DNA of 64,000 nt from Comamonas endophytica (lineage in GTDB: Bacteria; Pseudomonadota; Gammaproteobacteria; Burkholderiales; Burkholderiaceae_C). This document shows, piece by piece, positions 11,110 to 17,587 of the stretch. The first letter of the stretch is position 1, and each line of letters starts with the position of its first letter. Where the stretch lies: assembly GCF_023634805.2 (NCBI RefSeq), contig NZ_CP106881.1, positions 2,896,001-2,960,000 of the forward strand, in the 5' to 3' direction. The translations under genes were made by a program, and so were the position numbers. The notes beneath the pieces are model-generated. The model had not been told where the DNA came from. It did not search any database and was given only the letters and a program-made list of their open reading frames with translations.

Positions 11110-11556
11110 TCAGCCAGCCAGCGCAGCCTTCACGGCCGCCGACACCTGGCCCATGTCCGCCTTGCCGGCGAGCTGCGTCTTCACCACGCCCATCACCTTG
11201 CCCATGTCGCCCGGGCCCTTGGCGCCCAGCTCGGCCACGATGGCCTGCACGGCGGCCGTGACTTCCTCGGCCGACATGCGCTGGGGCAGGTAGGCCTTGA
11301 GCACTTCCAGCTCGGCGCTTTCCTTGTCCACCAGGTCCTGGCGGCCCGCGGTCTCGAACGCGGCAATGCTGTCCTTGCGCTGCTTGATCAGCTTGTCGAC
11401 GATGGCAACGATGGCCGCGTCGTCCAGCACCACGCGCTCGTCGACTTCCTTTTGCTTCATGGCCGCCAGCAGCATGCGGATGGTGCCCAGGCGCTCGCTG
11501 TCCTTGGCGCGCATGGCGGTCTTCATGTCTTCGGTGATCTGGTCTTTGAGGCTCAT
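11110..11556 (-). CDS. GatB/YqeY domain-containing protein
   Basis: The product is 148 residues, the usual size of stand-alone YqeY proteins. It begins MSLKDQITEDMKTAMRAKDS and contains RLGTIRMLLAAMKQKEVDER and LEVLKAYLPQRMSAEEV, the family's tRNA-binding helical domain shared with GatB of the amidotransferase. AAGGAGA lies seven bases before the ATG. It lies downstream of rpsU in the same direction, the conserved betaproteobacterial order, but a terminator lies between them. The precise role of stand-alone YqeY is not settled. Confidence 0.93.
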   Translation of the reverse strand: MSLKDQITEDMKTAMRAKDSERLGTIRMLLAAMKQKEVDERVVLDDAAIVAIVDKLIKQRKDSIAAFETAGRQDLVDKESAELEVLKAYLPQRMSAEEVTAAVQAIVAELGAKGPGDMGKVMGVVKTQLAGKADMGQVSAAVKAALAG

Positions 11557-11612
11557 GGCAATTCTCCTTGGGATGCAATCAGGAAGTGTAAATTCCGAAT
11601 TCAGAAAACAAA

Positions 11613-11644
11613 AAACCCGCGCCTGGCGTCCCGAGCGCGGGTTT
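11613..11644 (-). terminator. Terminator after rpsU
   Basis: AAACCCGCGC (11613-11622) pairs with GCGCGGGTTT (11635-11644). Reading on the minus strand the stem is followed by a T-rich run, which fits termination downstream of rpsU. Confidence 0.85.
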
Positions 11645-11668
11645 GCGGCCTGTGACAGCCAGCTGTGC

Positions 11669-11881
11669 TTAGTACAGCTTCTTGGGCAGCTGCATGCTGC
11701 GAACGCGCTTGTAGTGGCGCTTCACGGCGGCGGCCTTCTTGCGCTTGCGCTCGGAAGTGGGCTTCTCGTAGAACTCGCGGGCGCGCAAGTCGGTCAGCAG
11801 GCCGAGCTTTTCGATCGTGCGCTTGAAGCGGCGCAGAGCGACGTCATAGGGTTCGTTTTCTTTTACGCGGATGGTGGTCAT
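11669..11881 (-). CDS. rpsU: 30S ribosomal protein S21
   Basis: The product is 70 residues and highly basic: [19 protein letters not shown] at the N-terminus, the conserved [17 protein letters not shown] segment in the middle, and an [10 protein letters not shown] tail. S21 sits near the anti-Shine-Dalgarno region of 16S rRNA and is needed for initiation on leadered mRNAs. An approximately 130-base non-coding leader precedes the gene on the minus strand. It contains a CCCCGTC/GACGGGG hairpin (11961-11991) and a perfect TATAAT at 12017-12012, without a good -35. Confidence 0.99.
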   Translation of the reverse strand: MTTIRVKENEPYDVALRRFKRTIEKLGLLTDLRAREFYEKPTSERKRKKAAAVKRHYKRVRSMQLPKKLY

Positions 11882-12012
11882 TAGCTAATGTTTCCAAATA
11901 TTTGTTGCCGACAGCGGGTGCGCAGGAGATCGGGCCTGGGCGCCATGTGCGGCGGTTGTTCCCCGTCTATAACTAGTATTGGCCGACGGGGCATTGCCAG
12001 CAAAGCCGAGAA

Positions 12013-13308
12013 TTATAGACCACTTGCGGCGGGCTGCAGGGAATTCGCGCAGGCATGCGCGCTGGCCCAGGCCCACTGGAAGTTGTAGCCGCCCAGCCAA
12101 CCCGTGATATCGACCACTTCGCCGATGCAGAACAGCCCCGGCTGTGCCTTGCATTCCATGCTCTGCTGCGACAACGCGCGCGTGTCCACGCCGCCCAGCG
12201 TGACCTCGGCCTTCCTGTAGCCTTCGGAGCCGTTGGGCGTGATTTCCCAGCGGCTGAGGCGCTCGGCCAGCCGGTTCAGGGCCTTGTCCGAGGCCTCGGC
12301 AATGGGGCGCTGCCATTCGCTGTCCTGCGCCACCCAGGCATCGGCCAGGCGGCTGGGCAGCCAGGCCGTGAGCTCGTTGGCAATCAGCTTGCGCGAACGC
12401 AGTTTGGCCCGGGCCAGCTCCGCCGCCAAATCCACATTCGGAGCAAGGTTGATGGACAGCGGCGTGCCCGGCTGCCAATAGCTGGAGATCTGCAGCACGG
12501 CCGGGCCCGACAGGCCGCGGTGCGTGAACAGCAGGTCTTCGTGAAAGCTCATGCGCTCCTTCTTGCTGCCGGTGCTGATCTCCACCGGCAATGCCAGCCC
12601 GGAGAGCTGGGCATAAGGCGCCCAGGCGTCGCCATCAAAGGTCAGCGGCACCAGGCCGGGCGTGCGCTCGACCAGCGGCAGGCCGAACTGCTGGGCCAGC
12701 CGGTAGCCGAAGTCGGTCGCGCCGATCTTGGGAATGGACAGGCCGCCGGTGGCAATGACCAGATTGGCCGCGCGCACCGGGCCGCGGTCCGTGGCCAGCA
12801 GGTAGCCACCCTCGCCATGGCCGACACTGCCCACCTTGCAAGGCTGCCAGCGCTCCACGCCGCCCGCCGCGCACTCGGCCAGCAGCATGGCGATGATGTC
12901 CTCGGCCGAGCGGTCGGCAAACAGCTGGCCCTTGTGCTTCTCGTGGTAGGCGATGCCATGGCGCTCCATCAGCGCGATGAAGTCCGCAGGCGTGTAGCGC
13001 GACAGCGCCGAGCGGCAGAACTGCGGGTTCTGCCCGACGAAATGCCTGTGCGGCTGGCGCACGTCCAGCTCGCGGTTGGTGAAGTTGCAGCGCCCGCCGC
13101 CGGAGATGCGGATCTTCTCGGCGACCTTGGGCGCATGGTCGATCAGCAGCACCCGGAGGCCGCGCTGGCCCGCCTGGGCAGCGCAGAAAAGGCCGGCAGC
13201 GCCGGCGCCGAGAATGATGGCGTCGTAGGAAGGGGTGGTCACGGGCAGGGCAAGGTCGAGGCGCGGGGAGGGCGGATGTAGCAGCGTGGTGTGCACGCCA
13301 GGCCGCAT
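12013..13308 (-). CDS. HI0933/BaiN-like NAD(P)/FAD-dependent flavoprotein
   Basis: The product is about 431 residues from the ATG at 13308, with a possible start further downstream at GTG 13242 (VTTPSYDAII). The FAD-binding Rossmann motif ILGAGAAGLFCA and the family signature KIRISGGGRCNFTN lie within the first 90 residues. A second conserved site is LVIATGGLSIPKIGATDFGY, and the C-terminus has FCIGEVVDITGWLGGYNFQW, which closes over the FAD. Members include BaiN of bile-acid-metabolising clostridia and E. coli YhiN. The physiological substrate in proteobacteria is not established. It diverges from the thioesterase gene. Confidence 0.9.
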   Translation of the reverse strand: MRPGVHTTLLHPPSPRLDLALPVTTPSYDAIILGAGAAGLFCAAQAGQRGLRVLLIDHAPKVAEKIRISGGGRCNFTNRELDVRQPHRHFVGQNPQFCRSALSRYTPADFIALMERHGIAYHEKHKGQLFADRSAEDIIAMLLAECAAGGVERWQPCKVGSVGHGEGGYLLATDRGPVRAANLVIATGGLSIPKIGATDFGYRLAQQFGLPLVERTPGLVPLTFDGDAWAPYAQLSGLALPVEISTGSKKERMSFHEDLLFTHRGLSGPAVLQISSYWQPGTPLSINLAPNVDLAAELARAKLRSRKLIANELTAWLPSRLADAWVAQDSEWQRPIAEASDKALNRLAERLSRWEITPNGSEGYRKAEVTLGGVDTRALSQQSMECKAQPGLFCIGEVVDITGWLGGYNFQWAWASAHACANSLQPAASGL

Positions 13309-13395
13309 TGTCCCCGAGCCATGCCAGCCCGTGCTGGCGCCGGGCAATAGCCCGTGGCTCACTCCTGCCACGCCATGTTTTTACAATTGCCGTCC

Positions 13396-13893
13396 ATGAA
13401 CTTACCTTCCCACCAACTCAGCATGACCGTGCTGATGTCGCCCGACATGGCCAACTTCTCCGGCAACGTGCACGGCGGCGCGATCCTCAAGCAGCTCGAC
13501 CAGGTGGCGTATGCCTGCGCAAGCCGCTATGCCGGGCGCTATGTGGTGACGCTGAGCGTGGACCAGGTGATGTTCCTGCAGCCGATCCACGTGGGCGAGC
13601 TCGTCACTTTCCTGGCCAGCGTCAACCACACCGGAACTTCGTCGATGGAGGTCGGCATCAAGGTGATCGCCGAGGACATCCGCAACCAGAGCGTGCGCCA
13701 TGTCAACAGCTGCTTCTTCACCATGGTGGCCGTGGACGACGACCGCAAGGCCGTGCCCGTGCCCCCGCTCAAACCCTCCAACTACGACGAACGCCGCCGC
13801 TGGGGCGCGGCCGTGCTGCGCAAGCAGATCCGCAAGGAACAGGCGGAGCGCTTCGAGCAGGTCAGGCAGGCCGCGGCCGCGGAGACCATCTGA
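13396..13893 (+). CDS. Acyl-CoA thioesterase (YciA-like hotdog fold)
   Basis: The product is 165 residues from the ATG at 13396 (MNLPSHQLSM). The single hotdog domain has the typical MSPDMANFSGNVHGGAIL segment with the catalytic Asp/Asn region, then DQVAYACASRYAG and VGELVTFLASVNHTGTSSM. Such hexameric enzymes hydrolyse a range of acyl-CoAs and release free CoA in the cytoplasm. A C-terminal basic tail after RRRWGAAVLRKQ is usual for this subgroup. The chain-length preference cannot be read from sequence. Confidence 0.92.
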   Translation: MNLPSHQLSMTVLMSPDMANFSGNVHGGAILKQLDQVAYACASRYAGRYVVTLSVDQVMFLQPIHVGELVTFLASVNHTGTSSMEVGIKVIAEDIRNQSVRHVNSCFFTMVAVDDDRKAVPVPPLKPSNYDERRRWGAAVLRKQIRKEQAERFEQVRQAAAAETI

Positions 13894-13908
13894 TCCGTCT
13901 CAATGCCG

Positions 13909-13960
13909 CCGTTCGCACTGAGCTTGTTTTACCGTTCGTGCTGAGCTTGTCGAAGCATGG
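13909..13960. repeat. Intergenic repeat, copy 2 (two tandem half-units)
   Basis: Here the right-arm sequence appears twice in the same orientation: CCGTTCGCACTGAGCTTGT at 13909-13927, and the longer CCGTTCGTGCTGAGCTTGTCGAAGC.. unit at 13932-13960. It lies between the convergent thioesterase and cobA genes. Unlike copies 1 and 4 it cannot fold into a long hairpin. Confidence 0.7.
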
Positions 13961-13996
13961 ACGGCCTGTCCTAGGAATAGGACCCCAGCCCAGCCC

Positions 13997-14803
13997 TCAA
14001 GCCACCTGCTGCACCTGCCCCGCCTCCGCCGCCCAAGCCGCCACCCCCTGCACCACATCCCCCACCACGATGACGCTGGGACTCGCCAGCTTCTGCGCCT
14101 CGATCGTGGATTGCAGCGCCCCCAGCGTCGTCACCGCATGGCGCTGCTGGGCCAGGCTCGCGTTCTGGATCACTGCAACGGGTGTCGAGGGCGCCAGCCC
14201 CTGCAGCAGCCCGCGCTGGATATCCGCCGCGCCGCGCATGCCCATGTAGATCACCAGCGTCAGGCGCAGCGAATGCGCCGTGGCTGCCAACTGTGCCCAG
14301 TCGGTGTCATCCGCTCCGGGCTTTGCATGGCCGGTGATGAACACCACGCCACGTGCATGGGAGCGGTGCGTCAGTGGCGCCCCCAGCGAAGTCAGCCCCG
14401 CCAGGCCCGCGGTGATGCCGTTGATCACATCGACCTCGACACCCGCCGCGCGCAGATGCTCGACCTCTTCACCGCCGCGCCCGAAGATGAACGGGTCGCC
14501 GCCCTTGAGCCGCACCACGTTCTCGCCTTCCTGCACCGCCTGCAGCATCAGCTTTTCAATGAAGGCCTGGGGCGTGCTCTTGCAGCCGCCGCGCTTGCCG
14601 ACGTAGACGATGCGCGCGGTGGGCGAGGCATGGGCCACGATCGCGTCGCTGACCAGGTCATCGACCAGCAGCACGCTGGCCGCCTGGATGGCTTTCAGGG
14701 CCTTGAGCGTCAGCAGTTCCGGATCGCCCGGGCCGGCGCCCACCAGCGTGCAGCGTCCTGCGGAAAGAGAAGAAGAGGAGCGGTTCATGGCAATGGATTC
14801 CAT
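13997..14803 (-). CDS. cobA: Uroporphyrinogen-III C-methyltransferase (SUMT)
   Basis: The product is 268 residues, the length of a stand-alone SUMT. The SAM-binding opening is CTLVGAGPGDPELLTLKALK, followed by VRLKGGDPFIFGRGGEEVEH, VINGITAGLAGLTSLGAPLTHR and VFITGHAKPG, which cover all conserved SUMT segments. It methylates uroporphyrinogen III at C2 and C7 to precorrin-2, the branch to siroheme and cobalamin. No CysG-type dehydrogenase/chelatase domain is fused. The start at 14803 shares its A with the ybiB stop (TGATG), so the two are translationally coupled. A second ATG at 14788 is possible. Confidence 0.95.
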   Translation of the reverse strand: MESIAMNRSSSSLSAGRCTLVGAGPGDPELLTLKALKAIQAASVLLVDDLVSDAIVAHASPTARIVYVGKRGGCKSTPQAFIEKLMLQAVQEGENVVRLKGGDPFIFGRGGEEVEHLRAAGVEVDVINGITAGLAGLTSLGAPLTHRSHARGVVFITGHAKPGADDTDWAQLAATAHSLRLTLVIYMGMRGAADIQRGLLQGLAPSTPVAVIQNASLAQQRHAVTTLGALQSTIEAQKLASPSVIVVGDVVQGVAAWAAEAGQVQQVA

Positions 14804-15768
14804 CAGGCGCCGGGCGCCGATTGGGCAGGTGCAGGCGCGGCTTCGAGCGCCTGCACGATCTGCAGAATATAGGCGACCTGCTGGGCAATCGCTTCGGGCA
14901 CGGGCAATTCGCCCGCCAGCACACGGCGCGTGTAATCGGCCGTGGTGTCGACATCGATGGCTTCGGGCAGGCCAGGCACTTCAGTGGCGGTGCCGGGCTG
15001 CTGCTCCTGCAGCAACCGGTGCGCGCCCTGCACGAAGCCGTCATAGCGCGGCATGCGCCTTGGGTCGGCGACCACTTCGCCTTCGAGCCCGCGCGACAGC
15101 AGCGCCGTGGCGCCCTGGCCCTGCAGGCATTCCTGCAGCATGGTCGCGTATTCAGGGTGTGTATAGCTGGTGACCAGCACGCAGGGACCAGCGCAGGGCG
15201 TATAGAGCTTGGCAGCGCTGTGGCCCGGGTTGCGCAGGCCGATCACATCGCGCACCGCCAGCAGCCGCGCCAACCCGGGCTGCAATTCCTCCGTGGCGAT
15301 ATGCGCCACCGTACCCGGTGCAATCGCGGGGAGATCGGCCGACGGATCCTCGGGGGCATGCGTGGCCGCAATTCCCACGGCTTCCAGCACATCGCTCGCA
15401 AGGATCCGTCGCGCCTCGGTGCGCATGCCATGCAGCAATACCGGCAATCCTTCCCGGGCAAGCAGCAGCGCCAGCAGCGGCGTCAGCACCGGCAGGCGGC
15501 GCGCGCCGTTGTAGCTAGGCAAGACGATGGTCGGGCGGCTGCCCGCAGCAAACTTCCGGCTGCGCGCATGCAGCGCATCGAGAAACCCGCCCATCTCCTC
15601 GGCGGTCTCCCCCTTGATGCGCATGGCAATGCAGAACGCCCCGATCTCCAGGTCCGTGACCTGTCCGTCAAGCACCTGCCCCAGCAGGTCCTGTGCCTGC
15701 GCGCGCGTCACCGCCCGCGCGCCCCGCGCGCCGCGGCCGATGTCTTTGATGTAGTGGCTGATGCCCAT
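14803..15768 (-). CDS. ybiB: YbiB/TrpD2-family DNA-binding protein
   Basis: The product is about 321 residues from the ATG at 15768 (MGISHYIKDIGRGARGAR), with the same opening as E. coli YbiB. The fold is that of anthranilate phosphoribosyltransferase: an N-terminal helical domain with RIKGETAEEMGGFLDAL, then a large alpha/beta domain with LPSYNGARRLPVLTPLLALL and DVIGLRNPGHSAAKLYTP. YbiB/TrpD2 proteins bind nucleic acid without sequence specificity, are LexA-regulated in E. coli, and lack proven transferase activity. It is upstream of and overlapping cobA. Immediately upstream of it begins the AT-rich CDI tail. Confidence 0.88.
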   Translation of the reverse strand: MGISHYIKDIGRGARGARAVTRAQAQDLLGQVLDGQVTDLEIGAFCIAMRIKGETAEEMGGFLDALHARSRKFAAGSRPTIVLPSYNGARRLPVLTPLLALLLAREGLPVLLHGMRTEARRILASDVLEAVGIAATHAPEDPSADLPAIAPGTVAHIATEELQPGLARLLAVRDVIGLRNPGHSAAKLYTPCAGPCVLVTSYTHPEYATMLQECLQGQGATALLSRGLEGEVVADPRRMPRYDGFVQGAHRLLQEQQPGTATEVPGLPEAIDVDTTADYTRRVLAGELPVPEAIAQQVAYILQIVQALEAAPAPAQSAPGA

Positions 15769-15921
15769 GGATGCGCTGCCCTGGTTGGTTGAGGGCGCTA
15801 TTTTCGGGCATTTTAAAGAACTTTTGGTTATATGTTGTTTCTGGTGCCAAGGGGCTTTAGGAATCAGAACAGGGGTGAATGACACTGATGAGCAAGAAGA
15901 ATGCAATTGGTGACGGTGGAG

Positions 15922-16140
15922 CTAAGCCTCGCTTGACCATCTGACAGCGAAGTCTGTAAATTGATTTTGGAGTTCGATTTCGTTTCTAAACCAGCAGACA
16001 TATCCTTGGCCATTTTGATGTTGAAGATATATGTAATAGCCTCTGGTGCTGCCATTTATATCGTCGTCCACCAAAATTTTCCAGCCGTTTAAAAGGACTG
16101 AGGTAATGGTTCCTTGTCGAATGATATTTATGTGAATATC
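15922..16140 (-). pseudogene. Remnant of a small protein, possible decayed immunity gene
   Basis: On the minus strand an open frame of 72 codons runs from just after an in-frame TAG (16143-16141) to a TAG stop (15924-15922). It contains no ATG and no convincing start with a ribosome binding site. The translation still looks like real protein: GWKILVDDDINGSTRGYYIY, then GYVCWFRNEIEL and FTDFAVRW. Such Trp- and acid-rich patterns are seen in small immunity proteins of polymorphic toxins. I read it as the 3' part of a gene that lost its 5' end. That identity is inference. Confidence 0.45.
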
Positions 16141-16246
16141 CTAATGAAATAATTTATATATCATTTGAAATTGATTTCGATTTAATTATTCTCAGATTTG
16201 AAACCTAAGTTTTGTCCATCAGCTTGATTTTACGTGTGAATCAGAT

Positions 16247-16708
16247 TTAATAGGATTTTGGCCAAGGGGTAGGGCGTGGGGAGATCTTGCAGAGGGATAC
16301 ATTTTCATTTGTCAGATCTTTAATGCCATGCGTAATCGATGGGCAGTCTTCCTCTTCCTCGATAATGCTGAATCCGCAATTTTCAAACTCTATGTATATT
16401 CCAACACATCCTTCTGAAATGCCGTTAATTTGATATTCGTAAATTGAGGTTATTTTTTTATTAAAGTAAAAGGAAATTTGGTCGAGTTGACTTATTGGGT
16501 ATGCATAGTCATCTTTGATTTCCGAGAGTCTTAATAGTTTGGGATCTTCCTTTAGTGGATGAAAATTTGCTGTTCCTTCGCCGATCGATATTGCAATCCA
16601 TCCTGATTTGGAGATTTTGAGGAATATGACTAAAAAATAGCATATGAGTTCTCCTTCGATATAGCATGAGCGGAATCGCGCATCAATCAAAAATTCATTA
16701 GTTATCAC
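16247..16708 (-). CDS. Hypothetical protein in the CDI tail (orphan immunity candidate)
   Basis: The product is about 153 residues and I do not recognise a family. I place the start at the GTG at 16708 because GAGGAG sits six bases upstream. A TTG at 16753 would add 15 residues but has no ribosome binding site. The protein is acidic, beta-rich in appearance and without a signal peptide or membrane helix, ending in PRPTPWPKSY. Features include SGWIAISIGEG near residue 35 and a run of acidic residues (IIEEEEDCPS) near residue 120. It lies third downstream of cdiA in the same direction and in similarly AT-rich DNA, which suggests a displaced immunity gene. Function is unproven. Confidence 0.6.
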   Translation of the reverse strand: MITNEFLIDARFRSCYIEGELICYFLVIFLKISKSGWIAISIGEGTANFHPLKEDPKLLRLSEIKDDYAYPISQLDQISFYFNKKITSIYEYQINGISEGCVGIYIEFENCGFSIIEEEEDCPSITHGIKDLTNENVSLCKISPRPTPWPKSY

Positions 16709-16857
16709 TATGTCTCCTCGGTTGGTAATTTTGAGTCTGAAAAAATATTTCAAGCAGGAGGTAAGCCTGAAGTTATTGAATTTGTTATTTTCTTATATGC
16801 CAATTTGTACAGTGTTGTGATTTTCATGGCATGAAATGACGGTTTTTATTTTAATGT

Positions 16858-17214
16858 TCATGCGTCATGGTATAGTTTTTCTCTCATTAGCTTTGTTGCT
16901 ACATTGAGTCGTCGACGAGTTATTTTTGAAGTTGCTTGTTGTCTATATGATTGAAAATCAATGATTTCAATCTTGACGTCAACTAGTTCTTTGGTGTGCC
17001 GAGGAATTTCGAAAATCGCTATTTGGTATAAATTAATCATCATCCAGAATAGATCTTCCGCCTGCTTAGGGATATGTTTGATGACTACTGAAAACTCCAG
17101 TCTTGGGAAATAAATATTTATCGCTTTAAGAAACAGTGGGTTAGCTTCGCCTGAAAAAGTTCTGTCGATGTAATAGAGATGTTCGTAATTGTTTTGTTGG
17201 GTAATTTTTCGGTT
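16858..17214 (-). pseudogene. 5'-truncated small gene, possible orphan immunity remnant
   Basis: An open frame of 118 codons begins right after an in-frame TAA (17217-17215) and ends at TGA (16860-16858), yet has no ATG, GTG or TTG in its first half. The first ATG pair is at 17043 and 17040, which would leave only about 60 residues. The coding-like sequence continues upstream of it: YYIDRTFSGEANPLFLKAIN, FPRLEFSVVIKHIPKQAEDL, then SKITRRRLNVATKLMREKLY at the end. The coherent 118-residue protein without a start suggests deletion of the 5' end by recombination just behind the 122-residue gene. It may be an orphan immunity gene, but no family is recognised. Confidence 0.5.
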
Positions 17215-17218
17215 TTAA

Positions 17219-17587
17219 TTACCAATTGAATTTGGGGTGGATATTTATAGAGATATTTGCATTTTCTAAAATTGATTTTATTAATTTTATTTCGGTGGCT
17301 TTCCCTTTAAAAACTATAATTTTTTCTTTTTGAAGTAGATTTCGTGCTTGCAAAAAATTTATGCCGGCTATTTTTGATATTGCTTTTATCTGATCTTTGT
17401 CATGATGATTTGCGTTTTTTAAATTAATGCTATACAGGGTGTCATCCTGTTCTATTGACGGAATATATGTCGTAACGACTGACCAATTGCATCTGGTGCA
17501 TTTCTCTCCGATGGTAAGGCCTTCATGGATTTTTTCGGCGGGTGATCCGCACTGGGGGCACCGACGGTCGAGGAAATTAGTCTTCAT
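17219..17587 (-). CDS. Probable cognate immunity protein: zinc ribbon plus L7/L12-like domain
   Basis: The product is 122 residues. The N-terminus is a zinc ribbon with two CxxC pairs (Cys10/Cys13 and Cys30/Cys33, context RRCPQCGS and EKCTRCNW). From about residue 64 the helix-loop pattern IKAISKIAGINFLQARNLLQ followed by IKLIKSILENANISINI resembles the C-terminal domain of ribosomal protein L7/L12 (IKxVRxxTGLGLKEAKxLV...IKxxLExAGAxVxI). Its ATG overlaps the cdiA stop by four bases (ATGA), the arrangement expected for cdiI, so it should be made together with the toxin. The domain assignment is from motif memory, and the immunity role is inferred from position. Confidence 0.7.
   Translation of the reverse strand: MKTNFLDRRCPQCGSPAEKIHEGLTIGEKCTRCNWSVVTTYIPSIEQDDTLYSINLKNANHHDKDQIKAISKIAGINFLQARNLLQKEKIIVFKGKATEIKLIKSILENANISINIHPKFNW

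Noticed and set aside
11961..11991. CCCCGTC/GACGGGG hairpin in the rpsU leader as an S21 autoregulatory element
   Set aside because: A 7-bp stem with a 17-base loop is not enough evidence for a specific regulatory RNA. It is mentioned only within the rpsU entry.
15864..16055. 63-codon minus-strand frame in the tail (MAAPEAITYIFNIKM...)
   Set aside because: It overlaps the more protein-like start-less frame at 15922-16140 in a different phase and has no ribosome binding site.
16772..16849. 25-codon ORF between the two middle tail genes (MKITTLYKLAYKKITNS...)
   Set aside because: It is too short, lacks a ribosome binding site and shows no recognisable feature. It could be a fragment but cannot be supported as a gene.
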